Source of the DNA: Sipunculus nudus
Taxonomy: Eukaryota > Annelida > Sipuncula > Golfingiida > Sipunculidae
Assembly: GCA_026874595.1 (NCBI GenBank)
Contig: CM049316.1
Coordinates: forward strand, 57,979,676-58,043,675
DNA length: 64,000 nucleotides
Direction of reading: 5' to 3'
A program made the translations under genes and the position numbers. The notes under the pieces are model-generated. The model worked only from the letters and a program-made list of their open reading frames with translations. It searched no databases and was not told where the DNA came from. How positions within the stretch are numbered: the stretch's first letter is position 1; every line of letters begins with the position of its first letter. Shown in pieces: positions 1 through 13,100 of this stretch.

Positions 1-322
1 TAAGGTTCATCTCCCTGTGGCAGAAACATCAAGCCGGGGGGGGGGGGGGGGGGGGGGTTATCCATCTAGCCCTTCAGTTTAATGTCAGGTGCTGTTCACA
101 GTATTGAACGCTGTCATAATTAAGCATGAATTATGTAATGTACCGACAACCGTAGGATCTCTTTTCGTTAAATTTCTGAGTTGCGTGCAGCGTGACCACT
201 ATGGCAACGGGGAGGGCGCCCTTTTGCAAGTAGTCACGTGACTGGTAGAGGGCATTACACTTGGCAACGAGGCTGCCAAACGATACAGGTTCTGCCAGAG
301 CGCGCAAAAGCTAGATATCATA
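1..322 (+). promoter_or_regulatory. Upstream/5' UTR region of the large gene
   Basis: This stretch lies directly upstream of the chosen start codon at 323. It has a G homopolymer near 36-57, an E-box CACGTG at 235-240, and two GGCAAC half-sites at 203-208 and 263-268. The first GGCAAC pairs with GTGACC at 192-197 to give an imperfect inverted X-box-like (RFX-type) arrangement with a 5-base spacer, longer than the usual 1-3. I see no clear TATA box and cannot place the transcription start. An RFX-type control would fit a polycystin-family, possibly ciliary or sperm, gene, but that is inference. Confidence 0.4.
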
Positions 323-329
323 ATGAAAG
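323..329 (+). CDS. Exon 1: start codon, 7 coding bases
   Basis: ATG AAA G followed at once by a strong donor GTAAGT at 330. The single leftover base joins the GG at 1136 to give codon 3 (Gly). Exon 2 then continues as a hydrophobic signal peptide, which is the main reason for choosing this start. The upstream context ATCATA-ATG-A is acceptable for an animal start. The 5' UTR length is unknown. Confidence 0.75.
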
Positions 330-782
330 GTAAGTCTAGAGAATAATTTGATTAAAAACATGATAAAAATTCTTATCGTAATACTTCAAGCAGAGATATC
401 TCCGAATGATAAACTCTGTCCCCTGTTAATCCAACCAACATGAATTGATCGAATGAATTCTCATAAGCCGATTATCGCTTTTGAACTGCCTGTGTGAAAG
501 ATTGATGTATGGCTTAACTGGACTTATTGATTTTCTTTGTCCTTGGTGTTTTCTTTATTTTGGGAACCCCAGCTTTGTTATATATGACAGAATGATGAAT
601 AAGTTCTATAGCTACACAATGTTATAAACTCATGTTTTTTTTTAAAGATTTCACTTTCTTGATCCCGCAAAACTTGTAAAATATTTTCTGAAGAATGTCT
701 AGCGCGTGTGTTTTCTCTTTTTATGCATGAATAATGCTATGGAATATTTATATTTTTCTTGGATTATATACTTGTTATATAA

Positions 783-816
<34 letters not shown>

Positions 817-2133
817 ATTGTTATTATTATAACCATTAGAATTATTAATAATAAAATGATAATAATAATAATATGTTGTAATAATAACATTATGTAGAAA
901 TAATTATGATAAAATTGTTTTATTAATAATGATTATAATAGTAATAATAATATTATTATTATTATCATTATTATTATTTTCATTATTATTATTATAATTA
1001 TTATTATTATAATTATTAAATTTAAGTTTTTTTTTTAGTTAAAATTAGAGAGCGCTGGTGAGTTAAATTATATCAAAGCGTCTTCACTCTTGTTATTATT
1101 TAGCTTGGGGTAATAGTATGACTTTGCTGTTTCAGGGTTGTGTTCAGCCTTAGTTCTGCTGTTTTGTGGAACGGCTGAGCTTATCATTGTAGAACCACCC
1201 ACCACCAACATGATGCCTGTCTGCCCAGCAGAAAAAGTAAGTAAAAACCCACTTTGTAACAAGAAAATCTGTATTGCAAGAAATGCAAGCCTCCTCAACG
1301 TTGTGTGTGTGGGGAGGGGGGGGGGGCGGGGGGGGGGGGGAGGGGGTTCCCTATTGGGGGATGCACGCAAAACCGTGTTTGCATTCACTTATTCGAGCCA
1401 TATTCCCAGGTTCATTCGTGCATAATGACATAAGTACATTTGTGTATTTTGCTTGATGACGTTACTGAATCTGGATCATATACCGGATCCACACCAAAAT
1501 AAAAGAGACTTCATAGACGAAATTTCATGAGGTTCCGATCAGGATTGTTTGAGTATGAACAAACACACAAATACACACACATACAAACACACGTACAACA
1601 CACACAAAAACACACACTCACGCATTACCTCATAAAGGAGGGAAAAAAACTGCTCAGTCCCACTTTTTATTGTCCGACATCATAATTCGACATGATATTT
1701 TGACATTGCATTTACCACATCTTCAGAGATAGTGGGTGTCTGTGATTTGCTTTCGACAATAACAATTTATCAGTAACATACATGGCAAAGAGAGTATTTC
1801 TAGAACGGATCACACAAAGGCACGTTCAGATCATTTTTATCTTAATATTGTGTCCAAAGAATTAGAAAATTCCATTCTAATACCAATCGTTTGAACTTTC
1901 AGCTGTTACACAACGATATACATATGATATTATATAAATAGTAGAATCTGGAATATCCGAATACATTGAGGGACTTAGAATTTGTTCGGATATTTGAGGT
2001 TACGTATATGCGAGGTACACCCTTTTTTGTCGTTGTCGGTTAAGATGGTTAAATTTCGGTTCCTCAATTTAAATTATGGAAAAACGAATTTTCGGAAAAG
2101 AGATAAGGAAATTCGAGATTCGAGGTTATACTG

Positions 2134-2187
<54 letters not shown>

Positions 2188-4140
2188 CTAAGTTCATGTG
2201 ATCAGTGTGACATACACAGGGAATATTTCAGCTCTACTCTGTTTGCCTGGAGCCATGCATGAGGTGGCTTCTCCAGTTTAATTAACTGTAATTAAGTGTT
2301 TTGTTCAGGAGCTGTTTTATACGCATTAGAGTTTGTCGCACATACCGGTCATCAGGACACGATGTCAACACCCCCCCCCCCCCCCCACACACACACACAC
2401 AGACACACCACCCGCCATTAAATGATGTAATCAGCAAATGTGTTGACTGTTACCTGCGTCAGGTTTATTGAGTTGCCGTTTCCATGGCGCTGGAGTTATC
2501 ACGGTTGCTTTGTACGTTTATTGATTGAGCCTCATCGGGACCGAAAGTGGTCGGCCATATCTACGTAGAGATTATAAATGATTGGCTACTCTGCTATTTT
2601 TCAGGTGCAGTCTTAAGTCTTAAATAATCCTCAAAAAGCAACTTTGAAGCCAAAGTAAAACCGATTGACTGGTTCAGCTAAATTGTACTTAATAAAACAT
2701 CTAGAAAACACGCCAGACACAATGAATTTCTGTCCGTCATGCGTGACTGGATCAAGGCCAAAACTTTATCGATCACAGTAAGTTCAGACCTGCGCGGCAT
2801 TGATTTTCTTGGCAGACGAACAAGCCATGAGCTACTGGTTTATTCTTCCACCTGACCTCTGTGCGGCCCGGCCCGAATTTATGTGGCATGCTGAGGTCGT
2901 ATAGAAAACTACCTGTCACGTGATTGTGTCATTCAGGTATAAATATTGATCAGTATCCTTTGAAACCAAGGTTAGTCATTAGTTGTACTGAACCCTCGGG
3001 ATCCCGAAAAACAAATGAAATACCATGGAATAAAAGAAATGTCTGGCACAGGGACATTGGTATATTGCTGTAAATAATGTTATATGTATCGGGATCCAAG
3101 TAAAACTGCCAGACAAACTGGAAAAAATGCACGGCAAGGCAGTTGTTGGGGAAAATTTCAAGATTTGTCAATGTTTCTGGATGATTTATTATTTATACAT
3201 GTGTATTCATTTTGATATGACTATACTTATCCGTATGATTATTGTAAGATATCTAAACTAGACACTAACCTCCTCCAAGACTTTTATTCTGAATTGAACC
3301 CCCCAATGCATCTTTATGTTTACCTTGATGACCTATTCAGTGATGATGTTTACATTTGCAAAACCGGAATAGGATGCGGGTATTCAGATTTTAGAAGTTC
3401 TTTGACTGGTTACATCTATTATTATTGATAGACGTATAGAGGATAAATTCATGTAAGGAAAATATGAAAGATGAATTAAATATATGTTTCAAGGCAAGGA
3501 AGCTCTTCCTGAAGAAAGAAACGGGAATATGCACACCTCGTTAGTCACAGAAGCGGAAAATTTTTTTCAGCCGCTGCAACCTTTGGACCTTGTTTTGAGG
3601 TTTTGTAGGGACTAAATATTGTATTTAAGGTGGGGGAAAAAACGTAAGGAATAATGTGTTGGTAGGGACTATAAATGATGCATTTGAAGTTGAATACCAC
3701 TAAAAGTAAGGAAACAGAGTTCCATTGATGAAATCTTGATGGAAGGGAGCCCTGTTTCCCCTGATTATCGGCCGGGTGATGTCCTTTTTGACTATATGTC
3801 ACATTTTCCACCCAGACGGCCTGTCTATGAATGTCAAGGATAAACCGTCCTGCCCAGAGCCAATCACACATGTAGGCCTAGCACGCGTTTACGTCGAAAA
3901 CTTGAGGGGTGTAAATTACAAAGATTAAGCAAATGTAGCAATTATAGAGTATGCATCGACAAAATCCATGCCAAATATAACAAACAGAAGGTATTAGTCC
4001 GTGAAACATATTTTATATATTGATAAACCTGTGGACCTGTTTTGCGGTCTTCAAGGAGGGGGGGGGGACTCACAGGGTTGGAGATAACTTACAAGGATGG
4101 GGAGAGGGATGACAGGCTTGGGAGGCTAAACAAAAGTAGG

Positions 4141-4185
<45 letters not shown>

Positions 4186-7100
4186 AAGCCCGCTTATTGT
4201 CATATCGGTGGTGCATGCATAAATTATGATAATAACCGGGATGTGACATTATCCGGGCTTCAACATCGATGTACTTTTGAGTCCTAGAAGAAGGGTTATG
4301 TCTCATATGATATTAAATAAGTCGTCAATAAACAGGTAACAGGAACGTTTATGAATATTTTTATTGCACAACGGCATATCAAATTACGTTTATGCACACG
4401 TGAAAATTTATTTCCTGTAAGTTTTATGCCGCATGCCGCAATAACTGACAAAAATCCGACTTGCAAACAGAATGAGACGTAGCGTCTGGGTCATGAGGTA
4501 AAATTTTTGGAAATATGCGGCACAGTTATAACGTTATTTGTAACAAACTATTTTACTAAATAATTCTTTGCCCGACTATTGCGCCTTATTTTCCGGATAT
4601 CTCATTAATGACTCAAACTTCTTTGGTCGTCTTTATGATAGGACTGTTCAGGGAGCGGACATCGTCATCCCAGTGTCAATTTTCTGAAGTTTAGCCGTGA
4701 TTGAGGTTTTTGACCGGGTATCTCCTCCAGTGCTCACAAATCCTCCATCTTTTCATTGACCCTTAAAGGATTTTTCCAGTCGTAAGCAACGTTTAGATCA
4801 TGTGCTTTATATCATCTCGGCGAAATGTCACTAAAGTTTAAACCGCGGCCTTTCAAAGGCCAGGAGTTAATTATGTATGATATGCGATCGTAAACATCGC
4901 CCTTGTTAATGTATGAAGAAAAGCAATGATCTGGATTACCGTGGTATCTTAAGATGTTAATTAGCTTAGTGACGAGGAGTGACTAGCATGCATCACTGCA
5001 CTTGCCTGCCTCACACAGGTGGGAGATCGTTTGATACGCCTGACCGATTACAGGCTCTTGGCCTCTTTGATCGCCGTGTCGGCGTTTGATGTGATATTAA
5101 CTGCGAACTGGTATCACTTTCAAGGGTTCCAAGCATGACAATGAACGGGATTATGACAATATTGCATGATATTAAACGGTCAGATTTACCATTGTTTATA
5201 TAGGAAATGGTTTGGGATTTCAGATTTATGTGAAAATAAGCGGGATTTTCTATTAACCGATATGACACAAAGTGGGCTTGGCTGTATATACTTTTTAATG
5301 TCTGTGCAACATATTTAAAATATATACCAATTGAGTATAATTTCTTAAAAAATAAAGTATATGTTTATTCTAAACCATAATAGATATAAAATATTTCATA
5401 GTAAACTTAGAAGGGGAACCAAAGTCTACTATTCTAATTATTAATATATTTCATTTCCAATATTTCGATATTATTCCCTCAATATCAGAAGGGTTGATTA
5501 CATTGGCCATCCCCTTTTGCTGAAAGTAGGGTGGATATATACCCCCACATCCCTGTATTGACGCCCCTGTAAACAGAAATGTATGCACGTGCTTCCTTGG
5601 ATAGTTTACGTGATATAACTGTTTCCAGAATTGTTGAAGATGTAAATACAAGATGAGTGTAGTGCAGGGACACTTGTTGTGGTCATTTCAACATTATGCA
5701 AAAGGATTACTTGGATGAATTGGGGGATTAACCATCGTTGCATGCTAACAGAAGAAACGGGTGTCATGCGATCTCGAGTCACATGTTTTTGTTTTTACAT
5801 TTACTGACCATGCACGTCGGTCAGTGGCTGGGTCAAATGTCAGGCCAAACATGCTTAAATCCGTCACTGACAGTAGGGGTTATTTATATGCACGAAAGTC
5901 CTTAATCCTGCACTGGAGGGAGTTCGGCTGCTTAAGGTGATAACCTCCACGCAGTTTAAAAAAACGCACATAAATCGGTCAAAATGATGTGTACATTAAA
6001 TATGGTTTATTCTGATATCGGCGAGGTCACTGCGGGAACAATTGCCCTTTAAAATGAGGTATGGCACAGTGTCATGCGCAATGCGGCTTCAGAGAACATC
6101 GAGGGCAAAAGTGAACCAACTTCCTTTTATTAGTCTTAGATACTGTTCATTACTGTACTGTACTATACTGTACCATACTATACTATACTACAGTATACCA
6201 TACTGCATTATACTATACTTCAATGTACTGTACTGTACCGTATGATATATCCCGGTCGATTGTTTCGATTGCTTGTTTGGGATGGCGGGTGACACTGGGT
6301 TTTGAGTGGTTGTTGGTTCCTTGTCTTTGCAGGTGGTGTTCAGTTAACTCTCTCCGGGTTACAATAACTCGTCGATGTTTAGAGTAGCACATGATTTCAC
6401 TAAGTTGTTACATCCTTCTATTTTTATTGAACTAGAATTGAAATCATGATGTTACAAAGTACTTGATTAATTGCCTAATTACAACTAATTTCCTTGCAAT
6501 ACCCAGACTGTATATATTTCTGACATAAATTGATTAATAATGCAGTTATGCAGTTTTGCAAAATACGCATATTATTAATTTGTTATCAACAATCTCGGTT
6601 ATATATATTTTTAAATGCTATTATGATTACTGATTCGTTTATCTAACATACCTGAAGTGATAAGTAACATATATTATATCCAATCGGTGATACACACGTA
6701 CGAAAATTTGGCCCCCTCCTCCACACACGGAATACTCCTCTAAAAGGTTCAATTGTAAATTATAATCATAATGGTATAATGAATTGATCTGATAATTATT
6801 TTAATGTTAAACTCAGACAAGCACGAAAAACGCGTCTCCTGCGAAAATATGTTGAGAATGCAACTGTTTTACATTTAAAAATCATAAAACTTAACCGGTT
6901 TCTGTCCCGTTTTCAATCCGCCAGAGGTTGTGACTCGTTTCGCCTAAAAATGCAGAGTAAATAAATATTCCAATATGTCTTCCGTTACAGAACAAATAAA
7001 CATCATGTATTTGTAATACACAAAACTAAGAATTACCACAATCAAACTGCACCATACCAGAACACCTTAAGCTTCTTAATTTTGTAAGTTAATTCTTTGC

Positions 7101-10100
7101 AGCGATATGAACCTTATGGAAATAATGTAATAAACCTTTTTCGGACCTTTCAAATGGTTGTCCTAACTATTGTCTGTCCTTTCAGCCATACAACTGTGAC
7201 GGTGTTTGCACCACTGACAAAGCAACATGTGACTCCATAATAAATTCTGGGCATACGCTTCATGGAGGCGGAGGCGTCATTTCTTGTCCGTCGGATGCAG
7301 TAAGTAGATTTTAACCTATAAAACAATGAGATAGGAAGGTCAAATAAATTGTTTTCTTCATACATTTGCAACTGTGTCCAGGGTCATGTTCTTTTTAAAA
7401 AAAGAACGGGAGTTTTATTTAAAATGAAAAAAAAAATATTTAAAAATTAAATATGACAGTAATATATAATTAATAAAACAAAATAATTACAGACGAAGCC
7501 GCTTAATTGCAAGAGGCTTTTGTCAAGCGAATTTGTTGCAATTAACCGAAATTGCATTTAGGCGAAGTTAACCGCCTACCATGTGCAAGGGAAAGCCGAA
7601 TGATCGATTGGACAGCCGATTATCTATTTAATTTAGCATTTGTTTTGTAACACTATTCGGAATTTGATAAAGAAAAAAACACCAGTATTAGATAACTTTT
7701 ATTAAAAATAAAATATATACAAGAGAACGCATTAAAAGCCAAGCCATAGAGAGTTATTAAATATCACATATATTAACAAAGGCAACATACTTCATATACC
7801 AAAAATATACAAAATATGCAAAATGTCCGATGTAATTTACATCATGTTAACACCTACCGAACTCTGTGATTTGCTTCTGTTTTGCTTGCCACTCATGATA
7901 TAATAGTGACATGGTTCGAAATTTGCAGGTCTTTTATAGAAGAGAGGTTTTGACAAGATATAATGAACATAAGGGGTTAACAATGTAAGTTTATATAAGA
8001 GCCTTTGACTATTCTATTATTAGTATCATTAAAGGAACAAACCATGGGACAGCTAGAACACAAAGTTTGTTTGAAAATCTAGCACACAAAGTTTGTTTGA
8101 CAAACAAACTCAAGCTAATTAAGAGTTGTTCTCGTGATCAAGGTGTTTAATATGCGTGACGTTTTTAACCTACCATTGTTAACCCACTTCAAAGAGATGT
8201 GTGCTGTGACCGTATCGAACTGCATCACCGAGCACAGGGTAATTAAGGTTCTTTTTTTACACAAATGCACCTGCAGTTATCACAGCGGCTACTTTTGAAG
8301 TTCCGGTCTATGATCATTATTGGGATAACACAAACACAACTCACCGACTCATTGAAGTACTTGCATTAAACGTGAGTTTTCTACCTTTCTGCCCATATTT
8401 TCCCTTGCGTTAATCGGAAGTTTGCGATTATGAGGCTTCCGATTATGCGGCGCGTTTTTAATGTTAACATATAGGAAATGGTTTTCAGAATTTCTTGCAA
8501 ATAAGCGGCATTTTCTGTTAACCGACTTGCAAATAAGTGGCGTCGTCTGTAATAGTAATAATTTATAAATATACTGACACATCTATCTAGGAGCAAACAA
8601 CATTATTACAATTTGAAAAAAATGACAATAGTTTTGTTGAAAATATTTTGTCACTGGGACACTTTTTAGTTGTAACGACAAAATATTTAAATATATAGAT
8701 TTTGAACATTTTAAAATATAATCATTAAATAAGGCATCAAGTTCTTGTATTTAATGAGATATGAACAAAATATATTGGAAAATTATGGCGATCCTATGTA
8801 CATTATCTCTTTTTGTGACTTCTTACAACAATGTGAACATTGTCAATGTGTTTTGTAGGTGTTCTGCTTTGAGACAATGTCTTGCATAAAGGTCCACTCA
8901 GACAGCTCTTGTGAACATGTTCAAAAGGGAACGTGCAACCTTTTCCAGGTTAGTCAAATATGCCGCTAGGAAGAAATCATCAGGTTTCCCTATGTAAAAC
9001 TGAGCAACTGCGGCAGCCACGGTGGTTATAATAACTGAGTATAGTAATAAATGTGGAAGCCTAGCCTTGCCACCATTTCCACCAGAGTACCATTATGTTA
9101 GACATTGTTTAACAGTCGATTTTATAAGCTTTAAACTCCACATACCTTTTAATACTGAAAAAAAACTAAAAAAGGAGAATATAGCACTCAAGCGCCCAAG
9201 TTGAGGAAGTCATGGACCCCCGGCCTATGTGCTCCTCCAGCTACGATAAGCGTGATAGCCAAGTAAAATGATTTAACATTAGGTCTAAAGATAAGGAGAC
9301 ATTCAGGGGAGATATAGTTCAATAGCTTAGATCTATACATTTCAATTGATGCGCTGCAAAATCCAGCACACTTAACAGATCTGCAAACATATTGAATGTG
9401 CTATTAATCTCATTCTACAAGGATTATGTCTATAAGGAGAAACGAGTTTTATTGGGCGCTGTTTGCTTGTGTTTATTTGTTAGGTTTGTATTGAGTTTAT
9501 GTTTTATTCTAATGTAAATGTTAGTAGTCTTCAACGGTCGGTGTGTTTGTGTGTGCTCTTCTGATGTTTAAATGATGCTACTATAATTCTTAAGGCTGCT
9601 CTATAGCGGCTCCGTTTAGGATGAACGTCTAATTTTTAGGTTTTATATAACTGATCCAACACACACAACACACACACACACACACACACATGCCTGTTGT
9701 TTGTAGATATGTAGCTTTCTCTAGTTTAGGTTCGTCCTTAAGGCACACAGGCATTAGGATATTGATGCTCCTACACATTCAATGGCTGGTATATATTCTA
9801 CGCGTGGGCGCCCAGTGTCTTTTGTAAAAAATAACAGCTAAGAATCTGTCAGAGTCAGATTCGTTTAAATCTTGCAATTTAACACAACCACTAGATGGCA
9901 GCACCTACCGCTAATTCAAGCTGTCACACAACCCAAAGCTAGAAATCTGCATTCTAATGAATGCCAGCCTCCGCCATTCACTTATTCGGCCCACATGCCC
10001 AGGTTCATTCGAGCATTTGTGAACGTACATTTGTTAATAATCCTTGATGACTTTCCTGGACACGGATCATGTCCCGGGTTCACAGATAATCTAATCGATC

Positions 10101-13100
10101 AATCGATTCTTCATTGGCCCATCCCGAAATGGCAAGAAAATTTCATGATATTCCGTTCTGGATTGAGTTATTGTGTGAACAAACACACGCAAACACACAC
10201 GGACTGGAATGAAAGCATGCGATCCTGGCGGAGGCAATAACCCAAATTACTCTGCCTGGATATCAGAAACCTGATGGGACAGTTGTTGTCGGTCAGTTGT
10301 CTACAAAGCAATAAATCAATCCTAAAAAGTTATTCATGTAGGCTAAGTAAGCATCCTAATTTTATGGCAGAAGTGATTTTGTTAAAATGAATAACAACTG
10401 TATACATATATACATTTTTAAATCATTATATTCAGAATTATGTTTACCTTGAAATGAAGCATGTATTCCCACTGTATATTTATAAATCAAATAAACATTT
10501 TCAGCCCTATCCATGTGACGGAGCCTGTGTAGAGAGCTCTGATGCCTGCGAGGAATACAGGAAACGTCAAACCGGAAGTGATGGCACATCGCCGGGCGTC
10601 TGTCCTTCAGATTCTGTGAGAGCTTAGAAAAGAATAAATAATTTTACATTTAATTAATGTACATTAAGGTATTAAGGTGAAGACCAGGAATAAAATTCAA
10701 GTATCTGTGCTACACTATATGGATTCGGGCACTTTCATTTCGGTTCGTGATTCGGTTCTGAATAGATTTTAAATATTATTGAATTGTTTAAAAAGAAAAA
10801 AAAGTTAAACGTGTTAAGTCCTGTATTATAAAGTTTTTTACCAAAGGATGGGAAGACGTTTACAATTATTTTTTTACAGGTGTTTTGTTTTGAGACGATG
10901 GGTTGCGTGAAGATGAAAGCTGATGGATCATGTGAACATGTAACGTCAGGACATGATCCAGGTCAAACGTGTCCAGCAGAAAAGGTAAATAAAAACACAT
11001 GAACTCACAGGTGTAGCAGGAGGGCTATTAATTAAACCTCTTCCATTATACTGAAACTGTTCTTGCATTTAATATGCATACCCTTTACTTAGTCGCAAAG
11101 CTATATTCGTTAAATAAAAACTTCAAATTAACAGGTGCTTTCAATAGTAGGGTTTCCTGCGTATCACCACCAGGAATTTGCGAAAGGGTCCAGAATGTTA
11201 TAACAAATGAGATAAAGCACGAATCCTACAATACCTTGATCTGATTCGTCGAATCTTCTAGCTGGACGAAAGAATTAGAAGTGCATTGAAAATGACGTCA
11301 TTAGTAATATTATAATAAGAGGAGACATCTGCTCCATACTTGGTCTTCCGTAGATGACACTTTATCTGCTTTTTCAGCCCTTTTCCTGTGACGGTACCTG
11401 CGTGGATAGTCAAGTTGCGTGTGACGAGCACAGGAGAACAAACGGAGCCATAAATGGCCGCTGTCCAGAAGATTCAGTTAGTATCGTTAATGCACCTGAA
11501 ATTATGGCGTTACATGGTTCAACAATGAAATCCGCCTAATCATGTATCAAGCTAAATTGTAGTAGTTACCTTTACTGCTGAATGGTAAATCGTGTACAAC
11601 GTGGATACTCTAATGAGTCATTTAAAATTGCGCACTGTGAATTCAAGCCCGTAATTTGATTTCACTTGTTTCTGTGACAGGTGTTCTGCTTTGAGACAAT
11701 GGGGTGTGTGAAGATACTTGACGACGGGTCATGTGTGCATGTGATGTCACAGCCTGAACCAGGCCCAGTCTGTCCAACAGACAAAGTAAGTAAAGCAGAA
11801 GCGGATCCAGGGGAGCGGTCAAGCCCCCCCCCCCCCTTCCCTTCTATTGCAGCCACCGTAACCTTTCAGACCAATTTTTACCGCTTGGATCCCTCCCCTT
11901 TTCTGGACCTTGGGACTTTTTTTCAGGTTTTGTCATTAGTCCTCCATGATTGGACCACTCCTTTTCCTAAATCTGGATCCGCCCCTGTATAGAGCAACAT
12001 TTTCAAAGATTATAGGCACGTTTATTTCCAAAAGCATTTCCCTTTACTAATTCGTCAAGGCAGATACCGTTCATTACATTCAAGATTACACTGACGCGTT
12101 CTAGCATATAAAGTAATCACTCTCCGTCAGAAGGCTAATAACAAGGCCAGCTGTTACTGAATCATGTACTTGACGCGAAATCTACGGAAAATCTGCATAT
12201 TTTACATACATAATATTTTAAGTTTACATTTTCAGCCCTACCCATGTGACGGAGCCTGTGTAGAGAGCTCTGATGCCTGTGAGGAATACAGGAAACGTCA
12301 AACCGGAAGTGATGGAATATCGCCGGGCGTCTGTCCTTCAGATTCAGTGAGTGCTGCGAAAACAATTCATAATTCTGCTGTTAATTAATGCACATAAAAA
12401 GTGCAGAGCAGGAAAATTCGTCCACGTTCCTGTGTGACTGTAGGCCTATTTTGGGTCGAGCCCTTTCGGTTCATGATTCATTTCTGAAATAGAGCCGAAA
12501 ATTATAATCAATTAAATTGTTACATGTGCATGACTATATTTGGACGTATATAAAAAGGCTTTTAAGAAAAATTAGGCCAAAGTATACATTTTTTTGTCAC
12601 AGATGTTTTGTTTTGAGACGATGGGTTGCGTGAAGATGAACGCTGATGGATCATGTGACCATGTAACGTCAAGACATGATCAAGATCCAGTGTGTCCAGC
12701 GGAAAAGGTAAATAATAATACATGAATACACAGGATTTGTTGGGTAGGTTTTATTATTCTTTGTGTTTAAGGCAATTAATATGACCTGATATAAGGAGTC
12801 TATGATTTACCTACTTTTATCTTGTCCTATGTAGATGTTTTGTTTTCTGCTTTTTCAGCCCTACCACTGTGACGATATCTGCGTGGACACGCAAGTTACA
12901 TGTGACGAGCACAGAAGAACAAGAGGAGCTATGAACGGCCACTGTCCCGAAGATTCAGTTAGTATCGTAAATGCTATTGATCTTGTGCTTTTATATGTTT
13001 CAGGCATGAAATCTACACAATCATTTATCATACTAAATTGTAGAAGCTACATTTATTGCTGAATGGTAATTCGTGTAAAAATGGAGATGCGCTTACGAAT

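Larger units (their letters stand above)
1237..7185 (+). other. Intron 2 (5.95 kb), repeat-rich
   Basis: The longest intron in the window. It holds a dispersed repeat also found at 9940-10215, two (TA)n tracts, a C/CA tract near 2370-2402, a 6.1-kb-region TACTATACTG microsatellite, and one copy of a larger dispersed repeat also found at 15863-16916. I found no Cys-module exon in it with usable splice sites. Confidence 0.65.

Noticed and set aside
699-897. Ile-rich ORFs on both strands
   Set aside because: They are translations of the (TTA)n/(ATA)n simple repeat.
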